Assembly: GCA_900541925.1 (NCBI GenBank)
Contig: UQMB01000014.1
Location: 10,105 to 74,104 of the forward strand
From: an uncultured Bacteroidales bacterium
GTDB taxonomy: Bacteria > Bacteroidota > Bacteroidia > Bacteroidales > UBA932
Length of the DNA stretch: 64,000 nt
Direction: 5' to 3'
The notes below the pieces were generated by a model. It did not search any database. It was given only the letters and a program-made list of their open reading frames with translations, and was not told where the DNA came from. The stretch's first letter is position 1, and each line of letters opens with the position of its first letter. The position numbers were made by a program, and so were the translations under genes. Positions 8,713-16,987 of the stretch are shown in pieces.

Positions 8713-9483
8713 ATGTTCAAGAGACTTACAGCAATATTCTGTATCCTCTCATTGAGTCTGGCGGTCGCCGCGGCGCAGGAACACCATTGCCGCCAGGCGG
8801 ATTTCGGCCCTGTCAAGGGCGACATCCTTGTCGGCACCACCGTGGGCTACGACAGTTTCGTGGGCAAGGACGCCGTGACGAACACGGCCGCCTCACGCTA
8901 CGAGCTCGGTGCGGCCTCCGCAAGCTGGCTTGACAGCAGACTCAGTGTGGGATTGGAGGGAAGCTGGTTCTTTACCGACAGCTGGGCTCTGCGCTTCGGC
9001 GGCGGGATAGGCTACAGCTACAATCCGGGATACGCGGAGAGACCGGGGACTTTCGACGGGAGTTCCACCGCCGGCGACGGGTCAATCCCGGCTTATCGCG
9101 CAGTCGGGGAGGCCTCAACGCTCAAATACAGTGTGATTCTCGGCGCGGACAGGCACTTCAAGCACCCGTCCCTGAAAAACCTGAGATTCCACGCCGGTCT
9201 CCATGGCGGATTCGCCCACGGACTCAACCAGATTCTCTACGACGAGGCCGAATCTCTCGGCAAATCCCTCGGAGAGCGCTACACGCTCAGGGCGATGCTC
9301 AACGCAGGCGCCGACTACTATTTCCTCCCGGGAATGTTCCTCGGCATCGAGTTCAATCCGTTCCAGTATGCCTACAGCGTGACGACAATCCGCCCGCAGG
9401 CAGGGCTTGCGGCCTACAGCGCCGACTGCCATGACTTCTGCGGATTCGCCTCGCCTACCATCAAGATCGGATTCAAGTTCTGA
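8713..9483 (+). CDS. Small outer-membrane beta-barrel protein
   Basis: 256 residues from the ATG at 8713, which begins a clean signal peptide (MFKRLTAIFCILSLSLAVAAAQ). A frame beginning at 8692 adds seven residues in front of the signal and is rejected. The mature part alternates polar and hydrophobic residues, with phrases such as LRFGGGIGYSYNPGY and FLGIEFNPFQYAYS, and ends KIGFKF, the terminal aromatic typical of outer-membrane barrels. Eight to ten strands are likely. It follows the coiled-coil lipoprotein by 20 nt, so they are probably co-transcribed. Function unknown; a porin-like or anchoring role for the lipoprotein is possible. Confidence 0.75.
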   Translation: MFKRLTAIFCILSLSLAVAAAQEHHCRQADFGPVKGDILVGTTVGYDSFVGKDAVTNTAASRYELGAASASWLDSRLSVGLEGSWFFTDSWALRFGGGIGYSYNPGYAERPGTFDGSSTAGDGSIPAYRAVGEASTLKYSVILGADRHFKHPSLKNLRFHAGLHGGFAHGLNQILYDEAESLGKSLGERYTLRAMLNAGADYYFLPGMFLGIEFNPFQYAYSVTTIRPQAGLAAYSADCHDFCGFASPTIKIGFKF

Positions 9484-9515
9484 GCTTTTCGGCTCAGAGC
9501 ACCTTCCTGCTGAAA

Positions 9516-9549
9516 AAGAAGAGGCCGGCCAAAGGGTCGGTCTCTTCTT
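9516..9549. terminator. Bidirectional hairpin terminator between convergent genes
   Basis: A 12-bp stem (9516-9527 with 9538-9549, one G-T pair) and a 10-nt loop lie between the convergent barrel and fimbrillin-like genes. The arms are AAGAAGAG and CTCTTCTT with CG-rich inner pairs. The flanking A-run on the left acts as a U-run for the minus strand. Confidence 0.65.
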
Positions 9550-9565
9550 GGTTATGTGGTGTCCT

Positions 9566-11545
9566 CTATGGCGCTGACGGCTTGTCCTTGACCGGACGCA
9601 CATTGCGCCCGGCCTCTCTGGCTCCGCCTATGCTTGGACTCTGCCAAGAGGAGAAGTAGAACGGCGAACCCGTATCCGGGTCTTTGGTCTGGAGCACAAA
9701 GGCCGCGTAGTCGATATACTCCCTCCTCGTCACACCTTCGGCGGCCGTGCAGAGAGTGGCGGTCCACAGGAACGCGTCCTCCGGGTACTCAATCGTCGAG
9801 AAGCTTTTGAACCCGCCATGCGGGATGAAGATGCAGCGGTTCTTGTATTCATTCTTACCCAAGAAAATCACGCCCTTCACGCCATTGTACTCATAGTCGT
9901 CAAGCGCTGATGTCTTGTCGAAGAGATCCTTGATATCACTCTTGAGCGGCATTCTCCATCCGTCGCCCCACTCCTTCCTGGCGACATCGTCCGCGTCCTC
10001 AAGCACCACGAGATTATCCGGCGTACCTATGCCCAGATGTGTATGGGTTGCATCTGTCAGGTATTTGTTGACATAAGTGGCGGCATTATAAGTAGTGAAA
10101 TACTTGTAGCTAGGCTTCGTGTAGGTGTTCTCTCCCGTCTGCTCCTCCGTCTCGCCCCACGCGTAGTAGCCGCCCGGCTCTTCGGCCTTGGTCGCCCCCA
10201 CATTCCAGCTTGCCCAGAGGACCGCAGTGCCGAGATCCACAGCCTGGTCTGTGCTGATGGTCACATCCGGCATCTGGAGTTCTTTGCGCGCACCATAGTA
10301 TTCGATGCCGTTCTCCATATAGATTGACGGATAACAATAGTACTTGGTGCCCGGGCGCAGCCTCGCAGAGATGGAGCCGACACCCTCGAACGGTCCTCCC
10401 TTGCCGCCGCCTTTTCCACCGCCCTTGCCGCCGCCGACATAGTCCCTGCTGACGATGTTACCGCTCTCGTCCTCAATCGTTATGTTGCTGTACTGGCTGG
10501 CGAGGTAGGTCTGTCCATATTCGCAGCTGTTGGTATGCGGGCTGAACCTGGCGGAGAGGGACACCTCTATGGCGTTGGTCATGTCATACCATCCGCTGTC
10601 GTCGAACCAGCACGGGTACTGGGTGTCTTTCGTGAGCCCGCTGATTGCCGGGACGGCGTAGTAACTGCCCCTGGCCGGCTTGTTCTTGATGGTCTTGGTG
10701 ACGCTGTAGATGTTGTGCTTGTTGGTCTGGACTTCAAATATCCACGAGTCCGTGCCCGAGCTGATCGCCTCCTCGTCCATCATCAGGCCTATCGCCACCT
10801 TGAGCGGATTGGAGGCGTCCCAGACGGTGATGTCTTTCAGTTTGACCTGGAGCTTTTTGCACCTTTGTCCCGGCTGGATGGTGGCGTTGCCGTCCACCCA
10901 GATGCTTGACGCGAATGATGTGTTCCAGCTCTTGGCGGTGAGGATGAATGCTGTCGGGTATTCTCCGGTCTCCAGGGCCGGGGCGGCGAGTTCCAGATTA
11001 AGGATCGAATTGACCGGAGTCAGTGTCCCTTCGAGATCCTCCGCCTTTACCGGAGGAGTCGTGACCTCTCTGGAGAGGACGCTGACGACGTGGGCCGTGG
11101 TGCCGTTCCCGGTCTGCTCCGCGTAGGCAAGGCTGCCGTATATCGACTCCCGGAGATTGTTCAGCGTCACATTGTCGAAGGACTGCCCGGACACGTGCAG
11201 GATGCGCACCTTCTCCGTGTTGCCGCTCAGATCAGGAACGCCCTTGCCGACAGCGTTGAATGTGCCTATGCCCGCGGCGGCGGTGCTTTCGAGTTCATAG
11301 ATATACGCCGCGTCGCCTTTGATCACGGCGATGCGGTCTCCTGCGTTCCAGCTGACCTTGACGCCGGTAGCGCTGAAATCGAGCGTGGTCTTTGAGTTGT
11401 CCTGCTGCGCGAGCCCGAAGCACAGTGTCCGGATTTCTCCGTTGACGATCCTGTCTGACGGGCTGTCAATCTGCTTGGAGCATGCTATCAGGGCGACTGC
11501 GGCCATCGTGAGCGCCGCGAGTCTTGGCAGAATGGTTTGCTTCAT
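9566..11545 (-). CDS. Fimbrillin-like surface lipoprotein with FISUMP-type C-terminal domain
   Basis: 659 residues with a lipoprotein signal (lipobox LIAC, Cys22). Residues about 35-300 resemble the N-terminal part of Bacteroidales fimbrillin-like proteins (KTTLDFSATGVKVSWNAGD). A flexible linker of GGGK units sits near residues 370-383. From about 430 the protein has DLGTAVLWASWNVGA, GYYAWGETEE, and later EWGDGWRMP, a pattern I associate with the FISUMP/DUF1566-like domains of Bacteroidota surface proteins. It should be anchored in the outer membrane and exposed. A 48-residue peptide gene ends 12 nt upstream. Ligand unknown. Confidence 0.75.
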   Translation of the reverse strand: MKQTILPRLAALTMAAVALIACSKQIDSPSDRIVNGEIRTLCFGLAQQDNSKTTLDFSATGVKVSWNAGDRIAVIKGDAAYIYELESTAAAGIGTFNAVGKGVPDLSGNTEKVRILHVSGQSFDNVTLNNLRESIYGSLAYAEQTGNGTTAHVVSVLSREVTTPPVKAEDLEGTLTPVNSILNLELAAPALETGEYPTAFILTAKSWNTSFASSIWVDGNATIQPGQRCKKLQVKLKDITVWDASNPLKVAIGLMMDEEAISSGTDSWIFEVQTNKHNIYSVTKTIKNKPARGSYYAVPAISGLTKDTQYPCWFDDSGWYDMTNAIEVSLSARFSPHTNSCEYGQTYLASQYSNITIEDESGNIVSRDYVGGGKGGGKGGGKGGPFEGVGSISARLRPGTKYYCYPSIYMENGIEYYGARKELQMPDVTISTDQAVDLGTAVLWASWNVGATKAEEPGGYYAWGETEEQTGENTYTKPSYKYFTTYNAATYVNKYLTDATHTHLGIGTPDNLVVLEDADDVARKEWGDGWRMPLKSDIKDLFDKTSALDDYEYNGVKGVIFLGKNEYKNRCIFIPHGGFKSFSTIEYPEDAFLWTATLCTAAEGVTRREYIDYAAFVLQTKDPDTGSPFYFSSWQSPSIGGAREAGRNVRPVKDKPSAP

Positions 11546-11557
11546 AAGAGTACGGGT

Positions 11558-11704
11558 TTAAAAAAGATCGTCCCCTCCGGACGGATATCCGCCCGGATCC
11601 ATGCCGGGCACAGTGTACAACGAGGCAGCAATCAGGACTGCGCTTTCGGGATGAATCTCCAGCACATGGATTGCCGGGGACTCATAGTTTGTCTCATGTG
11701 TCAT
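11558..11704 (-). CDS. 48-residue Bacteroidales-type peptide preceding a lipoprotein
   Basis: Starting at the ATG 11704 the product is 48 residues: a polar N-terminus, the core YESPAIHVLEIHPESAVLIAAS, and a Gly/Pro/Asp-rich tail ending SGGDDLF. An in-frame GTG at 11743 would add 13 residues but has less support. Small proteins of this build (aromatic-x-x-P, a Val/Glu core, then a Gly-rich acidic end) are common in Bacteroidales just before surface lipoprotein genes and have no known function. It ends 12 nt before the fimbrillin-like gene. The resemblance is from memory of such peptides, not from a search. Confidence 0.6.
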   Translation of the reverse strand: MTHETNYESPAIHVLEIHPESAVLIAASLYTVPGMDPGGYPSGGDDLF

Positions 11705-11752
11705 AAAAGAAGTATTAACGGGTGCAAGATAGGAATTCTCCACAGATGGGAG

Positions 11753-11791
11753 ATATGGCTAAAGAGGCAATTTGGGGCTTTTTAGCCATAT
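11753..11791. terminator. 14-bp inverted repeat, likely terminator of the symporter gene
   Basis: Arms 11753-11766 and 11778-11791 pair over 14 bp (ATATGGCTAAAGAG with CTTTTTAGCCATAT, one G-T) around an 11-nt loop. It begins 10 nt after the symporter stop on the minus strand. There is no long U-run, so it could also be a regulatory hairpin upstream of the small-peptide gene. Confidence 0.5.
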
Positions 11792-11800
11792 TTGCAGGCG

Positions 11801-13273
11801 TCAAGGCCTTGTTTTTCTGCTCACGGCGAGGAGTCCGGCCATGGTGAGCAGGGCATTTATCAGCAGCAGTTCGAACCCGATGCGGTATCCCCCGAACCAC
11901 GCCTCGCTGTGAGTGGAGAGCAGCAGGCATATAAGGGGAGAAGCCACGCAGATCGCCGGCACCAGGCGGTCCCGGACCTTGCGGCGCACGAGCAGGCCGA
12001 AGGCGAACAAGCCGAGCAGCGGGCCGTAGGTGTAGCTCGCCACGGTGTAGACGGCGTTGATCACGCTGCCGTTGCCGATCAGCCTGAACGATATTATCAC
12101 CAGGCCCATCACCACGGCGCCCGTGACATGAACCCTGCTCCGCACCTTCTTCAGCCTCTCCTCCCCGTATTTCCTGTCGGCGCGCAGGATGTCCACGGTG
12201 AACGAGGTGGTCAGCGCCGTGAGGGCGGAGCCTGCGCTGCTGAACGCTGCCGATACGAGTCCCAGCACGAAGAGCAGTCCCGTCGCGGCGGGCATATAAC
12301 TCAGCCCGGTGAGAGGGTCCGCCCCGCAGGCTATGGCCGGGAAGAGATCGTCCGGCTTGGCGACGGCGACCCCGCGCTCCGCCGCGAACCGGTAGAGCAG
12401 CACCCCGAGACTCAGGAAAAGCAGATTCACCGGGATGAACGCGGCGCCGTATGAGAGGACATTGCGCCGGCTCTCGGAGAGGTTGCGGCAGGAGAGGTTC
12501 TTCTGCATCATGTCCTGGTCCAGTCCTGTCATCGCCACGGTGGTGAACATGCCGGCGAGGAACTGTTTCCAGAAATATCTAGTGTCCTTGAAGTCATCGA
12601 AGAACCACACCCTGCTCATCCCGCTGTCCGTCACGGCGTAGCACAGTCCCTTGAAATCAAGCCCGAGCCCCCTCCCGACGTAGAATATGCACAACACCAC
12701 GGCGGCAATCAGGCAGAGCGTCTGAAGCATGTCGGTCCACACCAGGGAGCGGACCCCGCCCCTGAAGGTGTAGAGCCACACCACTATCATGGTCACGATG
12801 ACATTGAGGGTGAACGGTATCCCGAGCGGGCCGAACACTATCAGCTGGAGCACGGAAGCCGTCAGATACATCCTCACCCCGCAGCCCAGCACCTTGGAGA
12901 GGAGGAAAAACGCCGCCCCGCAGCGATAGCTGCACGCCCCGAAGCGCTGCTCCAGATAGCCGTAGAGGCTGTTGGTGTCAATCCGGTAGAATAGTGGCAG
13001 CAGCACATACGCGATGACGAAATACCCGGCCGTGAACCCGAGCACCATCTGCATATAGGAGAACTGTGAGGTCTCGACCATGCCGGGGACGGAGATAAAA
13101 GTCACGCCGGAGATGGATGTCCCCACCATGGCTATGGCGACCACCGGCCACGGGGACTGTCTGCCGCCACGGAAGAAGTCCGCGTTGCGGGAACCCTTGC
13201 GGGAACTGATGAAACTGATGGCCGTGATGACCAGAAAATATATGGCGATGGCACCAAGGGCAGTCAATGGCAT
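11801..13273 (-). CDS. Sodium:solute symporter (SSS family)
   Basis: 490-residue inner-membrane protein with about 13 hydrophobic helices. The opening AIAIYFLVITAISFISSRKG, the ADFFRGGRQSPW motif after helix 1, GTSISGVTFISVPGM in helix 2, and SAAFSSAGSALTALTTSF with the conserved Ser residues of the second sodium site fit the SSS/SLC5 fold. The substrate (sugar, sialic acid, amino acid or other) cannot be told from the sequence. It stands alone, with a tRNA gene behind it and a surface lipoprotein in front, so the neighbourhood gives no hint. Confidence 0.88.
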   Translation of the reverse strand: MPLTALGAIAIYFLVITAISFISSRKGSRNADFFRGGRQSPWPVVAIAMVGTSISGVTFISVPGMVETSQFSYMQMVLGFTAGYFVIAYVLLPLFYRIDTNSLYGYLEQRFGACSYRCGAAFFLLSKVLGCGVRMYLTASVLQLIVFGPLGIPFTLNVIVTMIVVWLYTFRGGVRSLVWTDMLQTLCLIAAVVLCIFYVGRGLGLDFKGLCYAVTDSGMSRVWFFDDFKDTRYFWKQFLAGMFTTVAMTGLDQDMMQKNLSCRNLSESRRNVLSYGAAFIPVNLLFLSLGVLLYRFAAERGVAVAKPDDLFPAIACGADPLTGLSYMPAATGLLFVLGLVSAAFSSAGSALTALTTSFTVDILRADRKYGEERLKKVRSRVHVTGAVVMGLVIISFRLIGNGSVINAVYTVASYTYGPLLGLFAFGLLVRRKVRDRLVPAICVASPLICLLLSTHSEAWFGGYRIGFELLLINALLTMAGLLAVSRKTRP

Positions 13274-13369
13274 GTCTATTTGATGTCGAAATTCAAAATA
13301 AGTTGCCGCTTACTAAAAACAGGGCAAAAACAGGCAAATATCCTGTGATATGCCACACAAAGGAGAAAG

Positions 13370-13454
13370 TGCCCGGGGCCGGGATCGAACCGGCACATCT
13401 TTAAGGGATAATGGATTTTGAGTCCATCGCGTCTACCAATTCCGCCACTCGGGC
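13370..13454 (-). tRNA. tRNA-Leu (anticodon CAA)
   Basis: An 85-nt cloverleaf on the minus strand: acceptor GCCCGAG pairing with CCCGGGC (one A-C mismatch), a D-arm with GGTAGACGC, anticodon loop CTCAAAA giving CAA, a long variable arm as in class II tRNAs, and a T-arm GCCGG-TTCGATC-CCGGC. The discriminator base is A; CCA is not encoded. It decodes UUG. Confidence 0.95.
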
Positions 13455-13465
13455 AAGCAGATTTG

Positions 13466-13495
13466 CAAAGGTATCCAAAAATCGCGATTTATCAA
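13466..13495 (-). promoter_or_regulatory. Promoter of tRNA-Leu
   Basis: Minus-strand TTG (13495-13493), 19-nt spacer, TACCTTTG (13473-13466), 11 nt before the tRNA 5' end. An exact match to the Bacteroidota consensus in spacing and sequence. Confidence 0.75.
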
Positions 13496-13498
13496 ATA

Positions 13499-13530
13499 TT
13501 TGCATTATCTTCGTTCTCGACAAAGATTTG
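13499..13530 (+). promoter_or_regulatory. Probable promoter of aroB-aroDA
   Basis: TTTG (13499-13502), 20-nt spacer, AAGATTTG (13523-13530), one base off the -7 consensus. The aroB ATG begins 6 nt after the -7 element, predicting a leaderless mRNA. It overlaps the divergent tRNA-Leu promoter region. Confidence 0.5.
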
Positions 13531-13536
13531 ACTTAT

Positions 13537-14469
13537 ATGAACAACAACATATTCGTGGTTTATGACCGCAATGTCGCCGACTTCGCGCACAAGATAGCAG
13601 AAGGGCGGCCGGCGCTGCCGATCATAGCGGACGAGGAGCATAAGACGATGGACAGCGTGCTCGACATCTGCCGCTGGCTGCTCGCGGAAGGGGCCGACCG
13701 CAACGCCATCATCTATGCCGTCGGGGGCGGGGTCACCACAGACCTGGCGGGCTTCGCCGCGAGCATCTACAAGCGCGGAGTCAAGTATGTTAACTACCCC
13801 ACCACCCTGCTCTGCCAGGTAGACGCCGGGATAGGCGGCAAGACTGGCGTGAACCTCGACTCATACAAAAACATGGTAGGGCTCATCCGCTTCCCGGCGG
13901 ACACGAGGATATACCCGGAAACCCTCCGGACACTGCCCTTGCGTGAACTCCGCTCAGGAGCGGCAGAACTCCTGAAGACATTCATCATCGAGGACAAGGG
14001 CAACTACGAGAAGGCCGTGGCCGCCCTCTCCGGAGAAGTGGACTTCAACGCCCTCGCCCCGCTGGTCAAGGCCGCAGCAGACATTAAGCGCAAGATCGTG
14101 GCCAAAGACCCCTTCGAGGAAGGGCCGCGCCGCCTGCTCAATCTCGGCCACACATACGCCCACGCCATCGAATGGCATCAGCACACGCACGCGGCCGCCG
14201 ACCCGATGACCCACGGGGAAGCCGTCGCCGCGGGTATGATACAGGCCGCCCGTCTCTCGGAAAAGCTCGGAATAGCGCAGGACGGGCTGAGCGAGAAGCT
14301 GAAATCAGACCTCCTCGCCTGCGGACTCCCTGTGGAGCTCCCCTGCCCCGAGGAGGAACTGGAGCAGGCGATGCGCAAAGACAAGAAAGCCGAGAACGGC
14401 ATAATCCACTTTGTCCTGATCAAGAAAATCGGCAAAGTCATAATCAAAGACATACATGATCTGCACTAG
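13537..14469 (+). CDS. aroB: 3-dehydroquinate synthase
   Basis: Second step of the shikimate pathway: converts DAHP to 3-dehydroquinate with NAD and a metal ion. Seen: the NAD-binding GGGVTTDLAGFAAS, PTTLLCQVDAGIGGKTG, and metal ligands in GAAELLK, NLGHTYAHAIE and HGEAVAAGM. A frame reaching back to 13411 runs through the tRNA and is rejected; the ATG at 13537 gives 310 residues, some 40 shorter than usual at the N-terminus, yet all catalytic regions are present. It overlaps the following aroD-aroA gene by 14 nt. Confidence 0.93.
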   Translation: MNNNIFVVYDRNVADFAHKIAEGRPALPIIADEEHKTMDSVLDICRWLLAEGADRNAIIYAVGGGVTTDLAGFAASIYKRGVKYVNYPTTLLCQVDAGIGGKTGVNLDSYKNMVGLIRFPADTRIYPETLRTLPLRELRSGAAELLKTFIIEDKGNYEKAVAALSGEVDFNALAPLVKAAADIKRKIVAKDPFEEGPRRLLNLGHTYAHAIEWHQHTHAAADPMTHGEAVAAGMIQAARLSEKLGIAQDGLSEKLKSDLLACGLPVELPCPEEELEQAMRKDKKAENGIIHFVLIKKIGKVIIKDIHDLH

Positions 14470-16456
14470 CATACAGAACAAGACATACGGGCAAATACTC
14501 GAAATCCTCTCCGACCCGCTGGTCGAGATGGCGGAAATCAGGCTCGACCGCTGCGAACTCACAAAGGAACAGATTGAAGACCTGTTCGGCAACTCGGACA
14601 CCCCGCTCATCGCGACCTGCCGCATAGAGGAAGTCGGAGAAGCGGCAGCCGAGAAACTCCTGAAGATGGCAATCGAGGCCGGGGCGCGCTTCGCCGACCT
14701 TGAAATCGAAGCCCCGTCATCGATGAGCAAGGAGTTCCAGAAACTCTGCCGCCGCCACGGGACGGAAATCATCCGCTCCTATCACAACTTCACGGAAACG
14801 CCCGACGACGAGATGCTCCAGAAGGCGCTGGCCCGCTGTTTCCGATACGGGGCGGACATCGCCAAACTTGCCCTGCGGTGCAACTCCAGGCAGGACGCGG
14901 CCCGCATAGAAGCGCTATACTCCATTGTCCTCGAAGACATTCCGTCCCTCGAAGGGCGGCTAATAGCCTTCGGCATGGGCGAAGAGGGCAAGGCCAGCAG
15001 AATCGAGTGCCTCAAACGCGGAGCGCCGTTCAGCTACGCCTCCCTGAGCGAAGACGAAGCTACGGCTCCCGGGCAATGGACCACGGCCCAGATGCGTCAG
15101 GCCGTGTACGGAGACTTCGCCGGCTACCATGCGCGCGACCTCAAAATGCCGGCATCGAAGAGCTTTGCCCAGAGGGCCATCCTGGCAGCAGCGCTCGCCT
15201 CAGGGACATCCCGCCTGAGCGGATACAGCCCATGCGGGGACACCGACGCGGCAATCGAAGCCGCAAGGCAGCTTGGCGCGACCGTCAGGAAGGACGGCGA
15301 CATGCTGGAAATCAGGGGCACGGCGGCCACCTGCGGAAGCCTGGAGGCGGACAAGATAGACACGGGAGAATCAGGGCTGCTCACCAGGCTGCTCATCCCG
15401 GTGATGGCAGCCGCCGGCAAGGGAAAGTTCGAGGTGGACGGACGCGGGACGCTTCTGCGCAGACCGCTCAACGGTGCGGCGAGCATAATGGCCGCATACG
15501 GCGTGCTGCTCTCAAACATCGGCAACAAGGACGAGCGTGAACTCTATGTCCCCCTTGAAGTGAGGGGGAAACTTGTTCCGGGTGCAGCGGAAGTCCCGGG
15601 AAGCAGCGGCTCTCAGCTGGTCTCCGGCCTGCTGATGGCCCTGCCGCTATGCCCATCCGACTCAGAACTCTATGTCAATGAACCCAAGAGCATCCCGTAC
15701 ATGTACATCACCCTCGATGTCCTGCGCCATTTCGGTGTCAAGACCCGAAGCGAGATGGAGGGCGACGCCGAGATGCTTGAGGCCGAAGACTGGTCATCCT
15801 GCTCCGGCATCAGGTTCAAGATAAAGGGTGGCCAACGCTACAACGCCTCGGACTTCGCCATAGAGGGGGACTGGAGCGCGGCAGCCAACTTTCTGGTGGC
15901 CGGCGCGCTGTACGGCTCCGCGGAAGTGTCGGGGCTCGACACCAGAAGCCTCCAGGCAGACCTTGCCATAGTCGACATCCTCGTTGACGCCGGAGCCGTG
16001 GTGTCACAGCTCGAAGATGACAGCATCTGCGTCCGCAAAGCCCCGCTCGAAGCCTTCGAGAAGGACCTCAACAACGCCCCGGACCTGTTCCCCATCGTGG
16101 CCGTACTGGCCTCGTTCTGCGCCGGAGAGAGCCGCATAAGCGGTGTCGGAAGACTGTCCTCAAAAGAGTCTGACAGGGCGGCTGCGATACTGGAGATGTT
16201 GGGCAAACTGGGCGTAGAGGCCCGGGAGGAAGGTGACGATATGTTCATCTGCGGCGAATCCCTGTCATCACGGCTCCTGAGCGGGAGGCTTCTGAGAGGA
16301 GGAGAATACAGTTCTCACCACGACCACAGGATGGCGATGGCTCTGAAGGTGGCTTCTATAGCGGCGGAGAGCCCGGTCATCATAGACGATGAGGCCTGTA
16401 CGGAAAAATCCTTCCCGGATTTCCTTGAAGAATTCCGGAAAGGATGTAATCGTTAA
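14456..16456 (+). CDS. aroDA: Fused 3-dehydroquinate dehydratase (type I) and EPSP synthase
   Basis: One 666-residue chain with two shikimate enzymes. Residues 1-225 are a type I dehydroquinase: EIRLDRCE, catalytic His110 in SYHNF, and Schiff-base Lys137 in IAKLALRC. From about 230 to the end is EPSP synthase: MPASKSFAQRA with the substrate Lys235, GESGLLTRLL, RRPL, GSSGSQLVSGLL, PDLFPIVA with the catalytic Asp, KESDR with Glu, and HDHRMAMAL. Both halves keep their active-site residues, so both should work. Dehydroquinate made by the upstream AroB would enter the first domain; shikimate dehydrogenase and kinase must come from elsewhere. A strong terminator follows. The symbol is descriptive. 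Confidence 0.92.
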   Translation: MICTSIQNKTYGQILEILSDPLVEMAEIRLDRCELTKEQIEDLFGNSDTPLIATCRIEEVGEAAAEKLLKMAIEAGARFADLEIEAPSSMSKEFQKLCRRHGTEIIRSYHNFTETPDDEMLQKALARCFRYGADIAKLALRCNSRQDAARIEALYSIVLEDIPSLEGRLIAFGMGEEGKASRIECLKRGAPFSYASLSEDEATAPGQWTTAQMRQAVYGDFAGYHARDLKMPASKSFAQRAILAAALASGTSRLSGYSPCGDTDAAIEAARQLGATVRKDGDMLEIRGTAATCGSLEADKIDTGESGLLTRLLIPVMAAAGKGKFEVDGRGTLLRRPLNGAASIMAAYGVLLSNIGNKDERELYVPLEVRGKLVPGAAEVPGSSGSQLVSGLLMALPLCPSDSELYVNEPKSIPYMYITLDVLRHFGVKTRSEMEGDAEMLEAEDWSSCSGIRFKIKGGQRYNASDFAIEGDWSAAANFLVAGALYGSAEVSGLDTRSLQADLAIVDILVDAGAVVSQLEDDSICVRKAPLEAFEKDLNNAPDLFPIVAVLASFCAGESRISGVGRLSSKESDRAAAILEMLGKLGVEAREEGDDMFICGESLSSRLLSGRLLRGGEYSSHHDHRMAMALKVASIAAESPVIIDDEACTEKSFPDFLEEFRKGCNR

Positions 16457-16457
16457 A

Positions 16458-16483
16458 AAAGGGAAGCCGGACGGCTTCCCTTT
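16458..16483. terminator. Bidirectional intrinsic terminator between aroDA and rplQ
   Basis: An 11-bp perfect stem (16458-16468 with 16473-16483) with a GGAC loop. On the minus strand it is followed by a run of six U; on the plus strand by UUU. It lies 1 nt after the aroDA stop and 6 nt after the rplQ stop, ending both convergent operons. Confidence 0.85.
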
Positions 16484-16489
16484 CTATTA

Positions 16490-16987
16490 TTATTCAGCCT
16501 GTGGCTGCTCTTCCTGCTTGGCCTCGGCCTGAGGAGCCGGCTCCTCAGCGGCAACATCCGCCTTCTTGGCGCGGCTGCGGCGAGTTGTCTTCTTGGCGGC
16601 GGTCTTCTCGGCAGAAGCGAGAGCGGCCTCGTTGAAGTCAACAAGCTCGATGATAGCCATCTCGGCAGCATCACCCTGACGGAAGCCTACGTGAAGCACG
16701 CGGGTGTATCCGCCCGGACGGTCAGCGACCTTCGGTGCGACATTGCGGAAAAGCTCGGTAACGGCCTCCTTGGACTTGAGGTAGCTGAACACGACACGAC
16801 GGTTGTGAGTCGTATCGTCCTTGGACTTGGTTATAAGCGGCTCGACATAGCTCTTGAGAGCTTTCGCCTTGGCGACAGTAGTCGTGATCCTCTTGTGGAG
16901 GATGAGAGAAGTCGCCATGTTGGAAAGGAGAGCCTTACGGTGACCGCTCTTGCGTCCAAGATGATTTATAGCTTTATTGTGTCTCAT
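16490..16987 (-). CDS. rplQ: Ribosomal protein L17
   Basis: Large-subunit protein near the peptide exit tunnel. The first 120 residues match L17 (RHNKAINHLGRKSGHRKALL, HKRITTTVAKAKALK, GYTRVLHVGFRQGDAAEMA). A tail of about 45 residues rich in Ala, Lys, Arg and Glu follows, longer than in most phyla. Last gene of the alpha operon; its ATG overlaps the rpoA stop by 4 nt, and an intrinsic terminator lies just downstream. Confidence 0.97.
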   Translation of the reverse strand: MRHNKAINHLGRKSGHRKALLSNMATSLILHKRITTTVAKAKALKSYVEPLITKSKDDTTHNRRVVFSYLKSKEAVTELFRNVAPKVADRPGGYTRVLHVGFRQGDAAEMAIIELVDFNEAALASAEKTAAKKTTRRSRAKKADVAAEEPAPQAEAKQEEQPQAE

